Assembly: GCA_016212795.1 (NCBI GenBank)
Contig: JACRDT010000010.1
Coordinates: 186,001 to 250,000, forward strand
Source of the DNA: Elusimicrobiota bacterium
Lineage (GTDB): Bacteria > Elusimicrobiota > Elusimicrobia > UBA1565 > UBA9628
DNA: 64,000 nucleotides
Direction of reading: 5' to 3'
The position numbers were made by a program, and so were the translations under genes. Shown here in pieces: positions 48,329 through 57,400 of the stretch. The first letter of the stretch is position 1. The number at the start of each line of letters is the position of its first letter. The notes beneath the pieces were generated by a model that was not told the DNA's origin, searched no databases, and was given only the letters and a program-made list of their open reading frames with translations.

Positions 48329-49293
48329 CCATGAAAATCGCGGGTACTGTCCTCATCGCGGCGCTGACGGCGCTGGCGCCAAGGGCGGAGGCGGCCATCA
48401 ACAAGGACGGGGGTTCCTCGGGCGCGCAGTTCCTGAAGCTTGGGGCTGGGGCGCGCGCGGGAGGGATGGCGGACTCCTTCTCGGCTTTGGCCGACGACGT
48501 GCACGCGGTCTACTACAACCCGGCGGGGCTTGCCCAACTCAAGGGGATGGAGGTCGCGGGCGCCCATACCTCCTTCATCCAGGACATGAACTACGAGGCG
48601 CTGGAGGCCGCCGCTCCCCTGCCCTTCGACAAACAGGAGAAGTTCTCCCGGCACACCCTGGCCCTGGGCATCTACTACCTGTCGGTCGCCAAGGTCGAGA
48701 AGCGCGCGACGGACACGAGCGACGCCGTGGGCACCTTCGACGCGACGGACGGGTCCTACGGGCTGAGCTACGCCTACGGGTTCAACCGCCAGCTCAGCGT
48801 GGGCGCGAGCGCCAAGCTCATCTCCGAGAGGATCGACACCTACCACTCCGACAGCTTCGCGGCGGACCTGGGCCTGCTCTACAAGGTCAACCCGGACGGC
48901 AAGACCCCGGTGGCGGTCTCGGCGGTGCTGAGGAACTGGGGGACGCGGGTGTCCTACGCCCGCGGCGAGAGCGACCCGCTGCCGGTGTCGGTCACCTTCG
49001 GACTGGGCGCGCAGGTCTGGCCGGAGCGGCTTCGGGTCAACGTCGAGACGACGAAGTACCGGGACATCGGCCTCTTCGGCGCCCTGGGCGCGGAGTACAC
49101 CCAGCCTTTCATGAACGACATGAAGGCCTCCGCGCGCCTGGGCTACACGTCCCACTATAAGGACATCGCGGGGTTGAACGGCCTGGCCATGGGCATGGGC
49201 GTCACCTTCCGCGTGGTGTCGTTCGACTTCGCGTGGCTGCCGTACGGCAACCTGGGCGACACCTTCCGCTACTCGCTCCTGCTGAAGTTCTGA
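48325..49293 (+). CDS. PorV/UPF0164-type outer-membrane barrel, locus 1
   Basis: The 322-residue protein starts at the ATG of an ATGA overlap with the giant gene, with MKIAG at 48331 as an alternative. Signal peptide, then S-S-G-A-Q-F-L-K-L-G-A-G-A-R-A-G-G-M-A-D-S-F and Y-Y-N-P-A-G-L, the diagnostic N terminus of the PorV/PorQ/UPF0164 family, and barrel strands ending F-R-Y-S-L-L-L-K-F. In Bacteroidetes, PorV works with type IX secretion by carrying proteins with an Ig-like C-terminal signal. No other type IX component is in the window. Translational coupling to the giant gene supports a dedicated partner role. Confidence 0.9.
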   Translation: MTMKIAGTVLIAALTALAPRAEAAINKDGGSSGAQFLKLGAGARAGGMADSFSALADDVHAVYYNPAGLAQLKGMEVAGAHTSFIQDMNYEALEAAAPLPFDKQEKFSRHTLALGIYYLSVAKVEKRATDTSDAVGTFDATDGSYGLSYAYGFNRQLSVGASAKLISERIDTYHSDSFAADLGLLYKVNPDGKTPVAVSAVLRNWGTRVSYARGESDPLPVSVTFGLGAQVWPERLRVNVETTKYRDIGLFGALGAEYTQPFMNDMKASARLGYTSHYKDIAGLNGLAMGMGVTFRVVSFDFAWLPYGNLGDTFRYSLLLKF

Positions 49294-51350
49294 GCGCCAC
49301 GGCATCCGGCGGCGGGACGGCCCTTTCGTCAGCGGGAGCGGCCTGGTCTCGCGTCGGGCTGCTGCTGGCCGGCGTGGCTGGCCTTCCCTTTTGCGACGGC
49401 GTCGGCGCCGTCTTCACCCTCCCCAAGCTGGCGGCCCTCGGCCTGGCGGTCCTGCTGTGCGCCGTCGCAAGCGCGCTCGGCGGCCCGCCGCGGCGGAGCA
49501 CGGCGCTCGACCTCCCCCTGCTCGGCGTCCTGGCGGCCTTGGGGCTGTCCGCGGCGTTCTCCGTGGACAAGGTCCTAAGCGTCCTGGGGATGTACAACTA
49601 CTACGCCTACGGCGTCTGGCCGATGGCGATGGCCGCCTGTCTCGCCTTCTTCGCGGCGCGGGCCGACGACGGGGTCCGCCGGGACTGCCTTCGGGCCTTC
49701 GTCGCGGCCGGCGCCCTGGCGGGTGTCTACGCCGGCGTCCAGGCCTCCGGCATCGAGCCCTTCCCGTCCGTCGGGACGGTCCTGACGGGGGGGAGGGCCA
49801 TCTCCACCGTGGGGAGCCCGGTCTCGCTGGGCGCGTTCGAGGCCATGGCGCTGCCCGTGGCGCTCTGGTGCGCTCGGCAGGGCGGCGGTCGGGCGAGCCT
49901 GTTGGGCTGGGTGGGCCTGGCGCTCGTCGGGACGGGGCTGCTGGCCTCCGGGTCGAGGGCGGGCTGGTTGGGCGCGCTGGCGGGCGTCGCGGCGTTTGTG
50001 GCGCTGTCGGGGAAAGCCTGGCCCAAGGGGGCCAGGTCGTCGCAGGCGCGAGCCGTCCTCCTCTTGCCGGGGACGGCCTGGCCCAAGGGGGCCAGATCGT
50101 CGCAGGCGCGAGCCGTCCTCCTCTCGCCGGGGACGGCCGGCGCGCCGATGTCGCGCGGCCGGCGCGCCGCGGTGGCCGCCTGCCTCCTGGGGCTGGGCGC
50201 CATCCTTTTCTGGCGGATGTCCGCCCGTAAGTCGGAGCTGAGCGAGCTGGACCGGGCCAGGATGGAGGTCTGGGGCATCGCCTGGAAGACGTTCCAGGGG
50301 GCGCCATGGCTGGGGACCGGCCCGGACACCTTCGAGCTGGCGTTCAGGCGCGGCAAGACCGAGGACTACGTCAAGGTCACCACCACGGAGGAATACCAGG
50401 CCCATGCCCACAACGACATCCTGCAGGTCCTGGCGACCACCGGGCTCCTGGGAGCGGCGGCCTACGCCTGGCTGCTGTGGACCCTGATCGTGCAGGGCGG
50501 CCGGTCCCTGGCCGACCCGGGACGCCGTCTCTTGGCCGCCGCCCCCTCCGGCGAACGGAGAACGTCCTGCGCCTGCGAGGACGGCGTCCCCTTGGCCGCC
50601 GCGGCCGGCTCGGGACTGTTCTCCTTGTTCGTCTGCATGAAGTTCAACCCGGTGCCGCTCGAGACGTTCGCGGCCGCGGCCCTTCTCGGCGGGTTCCTCA
50701 TCCCGGCTGAGACCGGCGAGGGGGAAAAGCCGCGCGCGGCAGGGGTCCCGAGACAGGCTGGGCCGCCGGCAGGGCCGCTCTGGGCCGCGCTGGCGGCGGC
50801 TCTGGTCCTGTTCGGGGGGGCGTCGGTCTTCCTCTCTTTGCGGCTCGCCGCGGCCGACCGCTGGGCCAAGAGGGCCGTGGCGGAGATCGGGTCCGGCAGG
50901 AACGAGTCCGCCAAGCGGCACTACGAGAGGGCCCTGGCCTTGAACCCTTGCGAGTTGATCTACCACATGGGGTTCATCAACTACCTGACGGCCCTGGCGG
51001 CCGGGACGCCGGACGCCGCGGCGCGGGCCAGCCTGCTCGATAGGGCGTCCGAGCTGGGCCGGCAGGCGGTCTCCTGCCATCCGGATTCGTCGCTGGCCCA
51101 TTTCTGCCTGGGGACGGCGGAGCTCATCCAGGCGCAGGCGGGCAGGACCGAGCGCCTGGCCCTGGCCGAGGCCGAACTGGACCGCGCCATCGCGGCGGAC
51201 CCGAATTTCAAACGCATCCTCGACGTGCGCCTCAAGGCCGCCCTCCTGCGGGGGGACGCGGCGGCCCGCGACCGGCTGATCCAGCGCATCGTCTATCTGC
51301 ACGCCCTGCCTCATCGATATAACTCGCCCCCCCCGAGGGGGGGCGAGTAG
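49233..51350 (+). CDS. O-antigen ligase/polymerase-like membrane protein with a TPR-like tail
   Basis: This polytopic membrane protein has about 12 hydrophobic segments up to residue 540. The Wzy/WaaL signature is in the periplasmic loop, G-T-G-P-D-T-F and A-H-A-H-N-D-I-L-Q-V-L-A-T-T-G-L-L-G (about 390-410). The C-terminal 150 residues are helical and TPR-like, with Y-E-R-A-L-A-L-N-P. It would transfer or polymerise glycans, perhaps onto the surface proteins beside it. Start is uncertain: GTG 49233 overlaps the PorV gene by 61 bases, GTG 49374 would cut the first helix. A 60-bp tandem repeat lies in the coding region, and the last nine residues and stop come from a repeat element. Confidence 0.8.
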   Translation: MAAVRQPGRHLPLLAPAEVLSATASGGGTALSSAGAAWSRVGLLLAGVAGLPFCDGVGAVFTLPKLAALGLAVLLCAVASALGGPPRRSTALDLPLLGVLAALGLSAAFSVDKVLSVLGMYNYYAYGVWPMAMAACLAFFAARADDGVRRDCLRAFVAAGALAGVYAGVQASGIEPFPSVGTVLTGGRAISTVGSPVSLGAFEAMALPVALWCARQGGGRASLLGWVGLALVGTGLLASGSRAGWLGALAGVAAFVALSGKAWPKGARSSQARAVLLLPGTAWPKGARSSQARAVLLSPGTAGAPMSRGRRAAVAACLLGLGAILFWRMSARKSELSELDRARMEVWGIAWKTFQGAPWLGTGPDTFELAFRRGKTEDYVKVTTTEEYQAHAHNDILQVLATTGLLGAAAYAWLLWTLIVQGGRSLADPGRRLLAAAPSGERRTSCACEDGVPLAAAAGSGLFSLFVCMKFNPVPLETFAAAALLGGFLIPAETGEGEKPRAAGVPRQAGPPAGPLWAALAAALVLFGGASVFLSLRLAAADRWAKRAVAEIGSGRNESAKRHYERALALNPCELIYHMGFINYLTALAAGTPDAAARASLLDRASELGRQAVSCHPDSSLAHFCLGTAELIQAQAGRTERLALAEAELDRAIAADPNFKRILDVRLKAALLRGDAAARDRLIQRIVYLHALPHRYNSPPPRGGE
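50011..50130 (+). repeat. 60-bp tandem repeat within the O-antigen ligase-like gene
   Basis: Two 60-bp units (50011-50070 and 50071-50130) differ by only a few bases and encode W-P-K-G-A-R-S-S-Q-A-R-A-V-L-L twice. A diverged inverted copy lies at about 50548-50597 in the same gene. All keep the frame open. Confidence 0.85.
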
Positions 51351-51509
51351 CGGGGGGGCCAATGCCGTTTCATTGAGGATACCTCGCAACTGGGGGGGAG
51401 AGGGGGGCCAATGCCGTTTCATTGGGATGCCCCCCGCGGGGGAGGCCTGATGAAACGGCAACTGCCCCCTCAGCTACTCGCCTCCCCGCGGGGGAGGCGA
51501 GTGATTTCT
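51321..51509. repeat. Palindromic repeat family, copy 3 (large composite)
   Basis: A forward hairpin unit encodes the C terminus and stop of the upstream gene. Then come two successive CCAATGCCGTTTCATT tails, and inverted tail and hairpin units ending GGCGAGTGATT. It lies immediately before the promoter of locus 2. Confidence 0.85.
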
Positions 51510-51524
51510 GTAACAAAAGTCATA

Positions 51525-51553
51525 TTGACTTCCCCTGGGGCCCCTGTTAAACT
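51525..51553 (+). promoter_or_regulatory. Sigma-70 promoter of locus 2
   Basis: TTGACT (51525-51530), a 17-base spacer and TAAACT (51548-51553) lie about 90 bases before the FecR-domain gene. Upstream GTAACAAAAGTCATA and the spacer's CCCTGGGG resemble the promoter of locus 1 at 19355. Confidence 0.75.
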
Positions 51554-51640
51554 TCAGAGAAGGCTTGCCGTCTATACGTCGTCCCTTATAGAATAGAGAT
51601 GGGCGGCAGGCGCCGGTGCCGAGGAGAAAGACCCGTTCCC

Positions 51641-53143
51641 ATGAAATGCCGTCTCGCCGCCCTGGCAGCCCTCCTGACAGCGTTCTGGCTGCCTCCTGAG
51701 GCCTGGAGCGCGACCCAGCTCTCGGAGTTCTCGGGCATCGTCCAACTCAAGGCCGGCGACGCCGCTTTCTGGGTCCAGGTGGAGAAGGTCCCCCTCGACC
51801 TCAACCCGGGCGACGGCGTGCGCACCGGGGAGAAAGGCAAGGCCTCCGTGACCTTCTCGGACGGCTCCCGCGTCGACATCGGCGGCAACGGCTACTTCCT
51901 GCTGGATGAATCGAGCGCGAAGCAGACGGGCATCAGGCTGATGCTCGGCGCCCTGAGGGCCAATGTGGCCAAGCTCCTGTCCAGGCAGTTCTCGGTCCGC
52001 ACGCCCACGGCCGTATGCAGCGTCCGGGGCACCGAGTTCCAGGTGGCGGTCTTCGAGGGAGGCCGCACATCGGTCGACCTCTACAAGGGGCTTTTGGCCG
52101 TCTCGGACCAGAAGGGCCAGCAGATCCTCCTCAAGCCCGGCCAGAAACTGGAAGTGGACATGAGGGGCCTCGGCAGCCCCGCCGAGATCCCCTCCCAGTC
52201 CCAGGCCAGGTCCGGGAAGTTCCACACCGTCATGCGCCGGGAGATGAGCCTGGACATGTCCAAGGAGGAGGTACAGGCCGCGGCCGCCCGCGAGATCAAA
52301 CTGGCGGAATACCAGCAGGGCAAGGCCCTCACCGACGTGTTCGGCAACCGGGTGAGGCTCGAGGAGTACATCGTCAGGCCTCAGAGCGACCAGTTCAAGC
52401 TCGTGGTGTTGAACGAGCGCAAGGACCGGTTCGACTACTTCTACTACCTGGGCACCTTCAACAAGGCGCTGCCCCGGGACCTCTCCACGGCGCTGCGCCA
52501 GTTGGGCGGCGGGGTGGGGACCGCGCCGGAGTACTTCCTCAAGTCTTTCGAGACCGGCCGGTCCAACACCAAGGACTCGATGGTCGAGCTGGGCATCGAC
52601 GGGCATCAGGTGAACGTCAACGACAACGGGACCATCGCGGACGACGTGCGGTACTTCTACAACGCGGCGACCGACTCCTTCGATGACGTGACAGGCCAGG
52701 CCGTGTTCCAGACGCTCTTCGACAAGTACGGGTTCTACGTCAACGGCAAGCTCAAGTACGGCTGGACCGGGGCGAACCTCGCCAGCTACGCCAACGCCAC
52801 GGCCGCGACGAACAACGATCCCATCACCGGCGCAGCGCTGGCCCAGGCCCTGCCCAACCGGACGGTGAACCTCACCTGGCCGGACGTCAACAACCAGCAC
52901 CAGGTGATCTACGAGTCCTACGACGACGGCACGTTCACCAAATGGGACAACTACATCATCGATAACGACGGCAAGATCGCGACCGTCGCCGATTTTCAGG
53001 GCGTGCGCACGGGAGCCGCTTTCAAGGAGAAGCTCCTGAACTTCAACTACGAGCAGGTGATCACCTCCTCCGAGTTCGGAGGCCGCAAGATCGACCTGGT
53101 CGTGGAGCCCAGGGTGCTGATTCAATCCGGACTTATCCAGTGA
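51641..53143 (+). CDS. Exported FecR-domain protein, locus 2
   Basis: ATG at 51641 gives 500 residues: a signal peptide (1-24, near A-W-S-A-T), a FecR domain with L-N-P-G-D-G-V-R-T-G and F-S-V-R-T-P-T-A-V-C-S-V-R-G-T-E-F, and a long C-terminal region matching the locus 1 protein: E-Y-Q-Q-G-K-A-L-T-D-V, F-D-Y-F-Y-Y-L-G-T-F-N-K-A-L-P and I-Q-S-G-L-I-Q. It is a paralog of the protein at 19474 along its whole length. A small degenerate repeat follows its stop. Confidence 0.85.
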   Translation: MKCRLAALAALLTAFWLPPEAWSATQLSEFSGIVQLKAGDAAFWVQVEKVPLDLNPGDGVRTGEKGKASVTFSDGSRVDIGGNGYFLLDESSAKQTGIRLMLGALRANVAKLLSRQFSVRTPTAVCSVRGTEFQVAVFEGGRTSVDLYKGLLAVSDQKGQQILLKPGQKLEVDMRGLGSPAEIPSQSQARSGKFHTVMRREMSLDMSKEEVQAAAAREIKLAEYQQGKALTDVFGNRVRLEEYIVRPQSDQFKLVVLNERKDRFDYFYYLGTFNKALPRDLSTALRQLGGGVGTAPEYFLKSFETGRSNTKDSMVELGIDGHQVNVNDNGTIADDVRYFYNAATDSFDDVTGQAVFQTLFDKYGFYVNGKLKYGWTGANLASYANATAATNNDPITGAALAQALPNRTVNLTWPDVNNQHQVIYESYDDGTFTKWDNYIIDNDGKIATVADFQGVRTGAAFKEKLLNFNYEQVITSSEFGGRKIDLVVEPRVLIQSGLIQ

Positions 53144-53149
53144 GCAATC

Positions 53150-53190
53150 GTGAGCCTCCCCCCCAGGGGGGGAGGCGAGCATCGAGGGGG
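53150..53190. repeat. Palindromic repeat family, copy 4 (degenerate)
   Basis: A GAGCCTCCCCCCCAGG / GGGGGGAGGCGAG hairpin follows the FecR stop by a few bases, with CATCGAGG and a G-run after it. It lacks the full tail. It lies between the FecR and barrel genes of locus 2, where locus 1 has only one base. Confidence 0.65.
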
Positions 53191-53236
53191 GGATGTTCTT
53201 TCTTCTTCGTTGCTCGGACATCTTAGGGGGATAAGA

Positions 53237-54463
53237 GTGTTGACCCGTCTGCTGGCGACGATGATGATCATGCAAGCGGCCCAAGCGCGCGCCGTCGAGG
53301 TGACGCCCCTTTTCAACTTCCAGGTCCTGGGTGGGCAGTACTTCTTCAGGAGCGAGAAAGGCGACCTCAGCGGCAACGCCTCGGGCATCGTGGCGCCCGC
53401 GCTCAAGTTCGACGAGCACCTAGCGCTCCTGCCCAGCGTGAGCAGCACCTACCAGGGGACCAAGCAGGTGGTGGACCTCGTGGGGTCCGGGAGCATCTTC
53501 CAGGAGCAGATGGACCACCGGGTCGGCACCCGGCTCGTCATCACCCCCGGGGGGGACGCCGGCCGCTGGAGACTCAAGCCCAGCATCAGCTATAAGTACG
53601 AGCTTCTCAAGGAGACCAAGGACGAGAGCTGGGGGAGGGGGCTGTTCGACTATTACAAGATGAGCGGCGGCTTCGAGGCCGAGTTCGTCTACCGGGACCC
53701 GTTCAGCCTGCGGTTCGGCTTCGATTATTTCGAGACGCACTTCCCCAACTACTCCAGCCTGGAGGCCCAGGCCGCCACGGCGTTGGGCAACGACATGGCG
53801 CGGGAGCTCGTCGGGGGCAAGGTGCTCGACACCAGGAACTTCTCCGTGTTCGCCTCCATGGACGGGCCCATCAGCGAGTACGTCATCCTGGAGGGGATGG
53901 CCGCCTCGGTCTACCAGGACTACTACAACCAGCGCCTGGTCGACGAGGCCGGGGCGTACAAGCTCGCCCTCCGCGAAGACATCCTGAGCACCGCGGGCCT
54001 GGGCGTGCGCCTCCCCGCCCGCATCGCGCGGGAGGTGCGGATGCTGGGCAACGTGGACCTCTCCCTCTCCTATAACACGTCGAATCAGAACAGTTTCGAC
54101 GCCCAGCGCGTCAAGTTCATGAAGTTCTACTACAACTACGGGGAGATCAAGGCCGGCCCGTCCGTCCGGCTCTACTTCGGCCCGGAGAAGAGGCCCGTGG
54201 CCCTGGGCGTGGGGGGGCAGTGGTGGTACCGCCGGTACCCCTACCGCCCGCGACAGAACGACGAGGGCACCTACAAGCCCGAGGTCGTCAGGACCCATTC
54301 CTACATGGCCTCCACCTCGCTGAGCTATCCCATGAGCGACCACTTCAGCCTGGTCTTCGATTTCCAGTACGGCGCCTCCGTCTCGAACCAGACCTATGAG
54401 CAGTACTACTCATACAATTACACCGTGAAGAACTACCTGTTCGGGTTCAAATACGAATATTAA
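53237..54463 (+). CDS. Outer-membrane beta-barrel protein, locus 2
   Basis: GTG at 53237, preceded by TAGGGGG, gives 408 residues with a signal peptide ending near A-Q-A-R-A-V. An upstream GTG at 53150 would translate the repeat element and is unlikely. Barrel-like strands, with D-E-S-W-G-R-G-L-F-D-Y, F-P-N-Y-S-S-L-E and N-Q-N-S-F-D-A, match the locus 1 barrel, and it ends G-F-K-Y-E-Y. Same inferred role as the paralog at 21050. Confidence 0.8.
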   Translation: MLTRLLATMMIMQAAQARAVEVTPLFNFQVLGGQYFFRSEKGDLSGNASGIVAPALKFDEHLALLPSVSSTYQGTKQVVDLVGSGSIFQEQMDHRVGTRLVITPGGDAGRWRLKPSISYKYELLKETKDESWGRGLFDYYKMSGGFEAEFVYRDPFSLRFGFDYFETHFPNYSSLEAQAATALGNDMARELVGGKVLDTRNFSVFASMDGPISEYVILEGMAASVYQDYYNQRLVDEAGAYKLALREDILSTAGLGVRLPARIAREVRMLGNVDLSLSYNTSNQNSFDAQRVKFMKFYYNYGEIKAGPSVRLYFGPEKRPVALGVGGQWWYRRYPYRPRQNDEGTYKPEVVRTHSYMASTSLSYPMSDHFSLVFDFQYGASVSNQTYEQYYSYNYTVKNYLFGFKYEY

Positions 54464-54491
54464 GAATCTCAGCCGGAGCACGCTGGCGTTT

Positions 54492-57400
54492 TTGGGGGCA
54501 TTGGCCCTGTCCCTGAGGTGCGCCTGGGCCGCGCCGGTGGTCTCGGTGGACATATCCCCCGACAGCCAGAAATTCACCCTGGGCGGCGGTTTCACGGGGA
54601 CATCCGCCGATGCGACGGGCATCCGGGGCGTCAGCTTGGCCATCCAGAAGAAGGGCGCCCCCGACTTCTACCTGAACTGGAACAACATGCTGTGGAACCA
54701 GGCTCTGCCGCAGTTCTCCACGACCACGATCACTCCGTACATGGGAACCGCCGTGCAATGGGGTCTGGCGTTCGCGGACGCCAACCTCGCCACGGATACC
54801 ACCTACTTCGTGCTGGTGAGGTCCACGAATCCCGCCGCCAACATCGGCGTCGCCGAGACCACCTTCACGTTCAAGCCGGTGCCGCCTCCTCCCCCCGATG
54901 GGGAGGGCACGATCGATCTCTCGAGCAGTTCCGCGGTGGGCTGCCAGCTCATCACGGCGACCATCACCTTCACGGTCGGGGCTTCAGGCATCAAGGCGGG
55001 GGGGAAGATCGCCTTGCGCATCCCCAACGGTTGGACCCTGCCCGGGGGCTGGGCGAACGTCTTGCGGCCTTTGCCGGCCCTGCCTCCGCCAGGGACATTC
55101 TATGTCGAGGCTCCCGGGGGGCCGGGGCTCTACAATCTGGCCCTGAATCCGACGCAGTCAGGCGATTCCATCCTCGGGGAGAACTGGGTCCTGTACACCC
55201 CGCTCCTCGACCTGGGACCGGGGCAGAAGGTGTACCTCACTTACACGGGCTTCCCGCCGGGCGGCGCGCTGGGTCTGGCGCCCCACACGTTCAGGGTCAT
55301 GTCCCAGGCGCGGCCCGCGAGCCGCCTGGTCTCCGTCGCGGTGTCGCCGGCGATCGCCAGCTTCGGCGGCAATGCGCCCAGCCGGCTGGGCTTCATGCCG
55401 AAGGACCCGATGTCGTTGGGTCCGCTGCAGACCTCGGCTACGATGCAGATCGTCCTGACGGACGAGTGCGGGACGTCGACCGTGACGGCCACGGCCATCG
55501 TCCCCTGGCTGAACGCCGGCAGGTCCGGCGAGCTCGATGGCAACGCCACGTTCTACGCATCGGGCGGCGGGCCCATCAATGTCGTGACCATCAACGCTTG
55601 GACCGGCGTGTCCAATCCATTCTACTTCCGGACGGCGACGAGGACCGCCGAGGGCTATGAGTTCCTGACGGCCTCGATGACCGTCGCGGCCGGCAAGACC
55701 TGGGCCTCGAGGTTCGTGACGCTGCTGGCCAGCTCCGTGACCCTGAGCGGGGTGTCGGTGGACACGGGCACGCTGACCGGGGCCGTGACGGCCACGATGA
55801 CGGGCAACGGTTTCGCGAGCCCGGCGTTCGTCAACTTCACCCTGTCGCCGTCCGACGTGCGGTGGGAGGTCATCATCTCGACGGACAATGTGAACTGGTT
55901 CCCGGAGGTGTTTCACCAGCCGGGGGCTGGAGAGCCTGGCCGGACGGTGAGCTGGAACTGGGTCAACGACCGGGTGTACCCTCCGATGGCCGTGCCGCCC
56001 GGGGTGTACTACGTGAAGGTCCTGGTGGAGGGCGGCTTGGCGGTGGACGCGACGCGTCGCCTCTACGTCTCGCAATCGCCGTCGATCTACGGGTCGTTGG
56101 GAGCCGGCGGGCGGGGCGCGCTGGTGCAGGCCTCGGGCCCTGGGGCGAACTCCGGCAACGTGGCGGTGGCGACCGACACGGCCGGCAACTTCAGGATCTA
56201 CGGACTGGAGAGCGGGCATGCCTACAATGTCACGGCCACGACCCAGGTCAAGACCGCCGCCGGCCAGTTCATGACGCTGACGGTGAGCTCCCTGAACGCG
56301 ACCGCGACGACCGCGGGGACGGATATCGGGGCCATGACGTTCCCCGCCCCAGGGTATCTTCGCGTGTCGGCCGCGATCAACCCGGAGGCTCCCTCGGAGG
56401 CCTGGGGCCGGGTGAGGGCGATCAAGACGGACTACAGCCACGAGAGCGTGGGCGCGCTGCATTTCTCGACTGGGAGCGCCAGCTCGGACGACGGAGGCCA
56501 GGAGTTCGGCGCGTTGCCGAGCACGTGGACGGTGATGGGCGTCCCTCCCGGCGTCTACGACCTGGACATCGGCCTCTTCCATCTGGGGCTCTCGACGCGG
56601 GTGACGGGGGTGACGGTGACCGGCGGCTCACAGACCGACGTCTCGGTGTCGCTGCAGAAGAAGGCCAACGTGTACGGGTGGGCGGTGCTGCCCGGGACGA
56701 CGACCTTCGGGGCGTGGGTGTCGGTGCAGGGGACGAAGCTCGGGGACCGGTACCCGTCGGCGTTCGGAGGAGCGTTCATCGGGCCGCAGGCGGCCCCCGG
56801 GCTGGTGTATCCGAGCAGCGCGACGTTCACGGTGTTCGGGCTCGAGCCCGGGAGCTGGACGATCACGGCCAAGGCGCCGGGCTACATCACGGCCTCGAGC
56901 GCGGTGCTCGTGACCACCGCGGCGGATATCGGGAACCTTTTCGGCGCGCCCGCGAGCAGGTTCAACCTCTTCCTGAGCACGGCGGGGGTGATCGACGGGA
57001 TGATCGTCGTGGGCGGAGACACGAGGTTCGTGCCCGGGGCGCCGGACGACCCGCCGTTCGCGTTCAGCGTGTTCGTCGACGCCGTCAATCCGGCGACCTT
57101 CTCGCGGGCCATGGCGCGGGTGTCGCTGGCCAGGCGGGCGGACGTGACATCGAGCACCTTCACGCTGGCCGGCGTGGAGGATGGGTCCTGGGTTCTGAGC
57201 AGCCGAATGAAGGGGTTTACGGAGGGGCGGCAGACCGCGGCCGTGGCCAACGGCCGCGGCGCCGCCTCCCTCTCGATGGGGGCGTACGACAGCCGGCTCG
57301 TGATGACGGTCAGGCTGCCCTATCCTCCCTACGCCCAGCCGGACTACCGCAAGGTGTCGGCCATCATCCTGGGGCCGGACATCGCGCCGAGCATGAGGGG

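Noticed and set aside
53150..53236. Upstream GTG start for the locus 2 barrel
   Set aside because: It would translate the repeat hairpin as an N terminus ahead of the signal peptide; GTG 53237 has a good ribosome-binding site.
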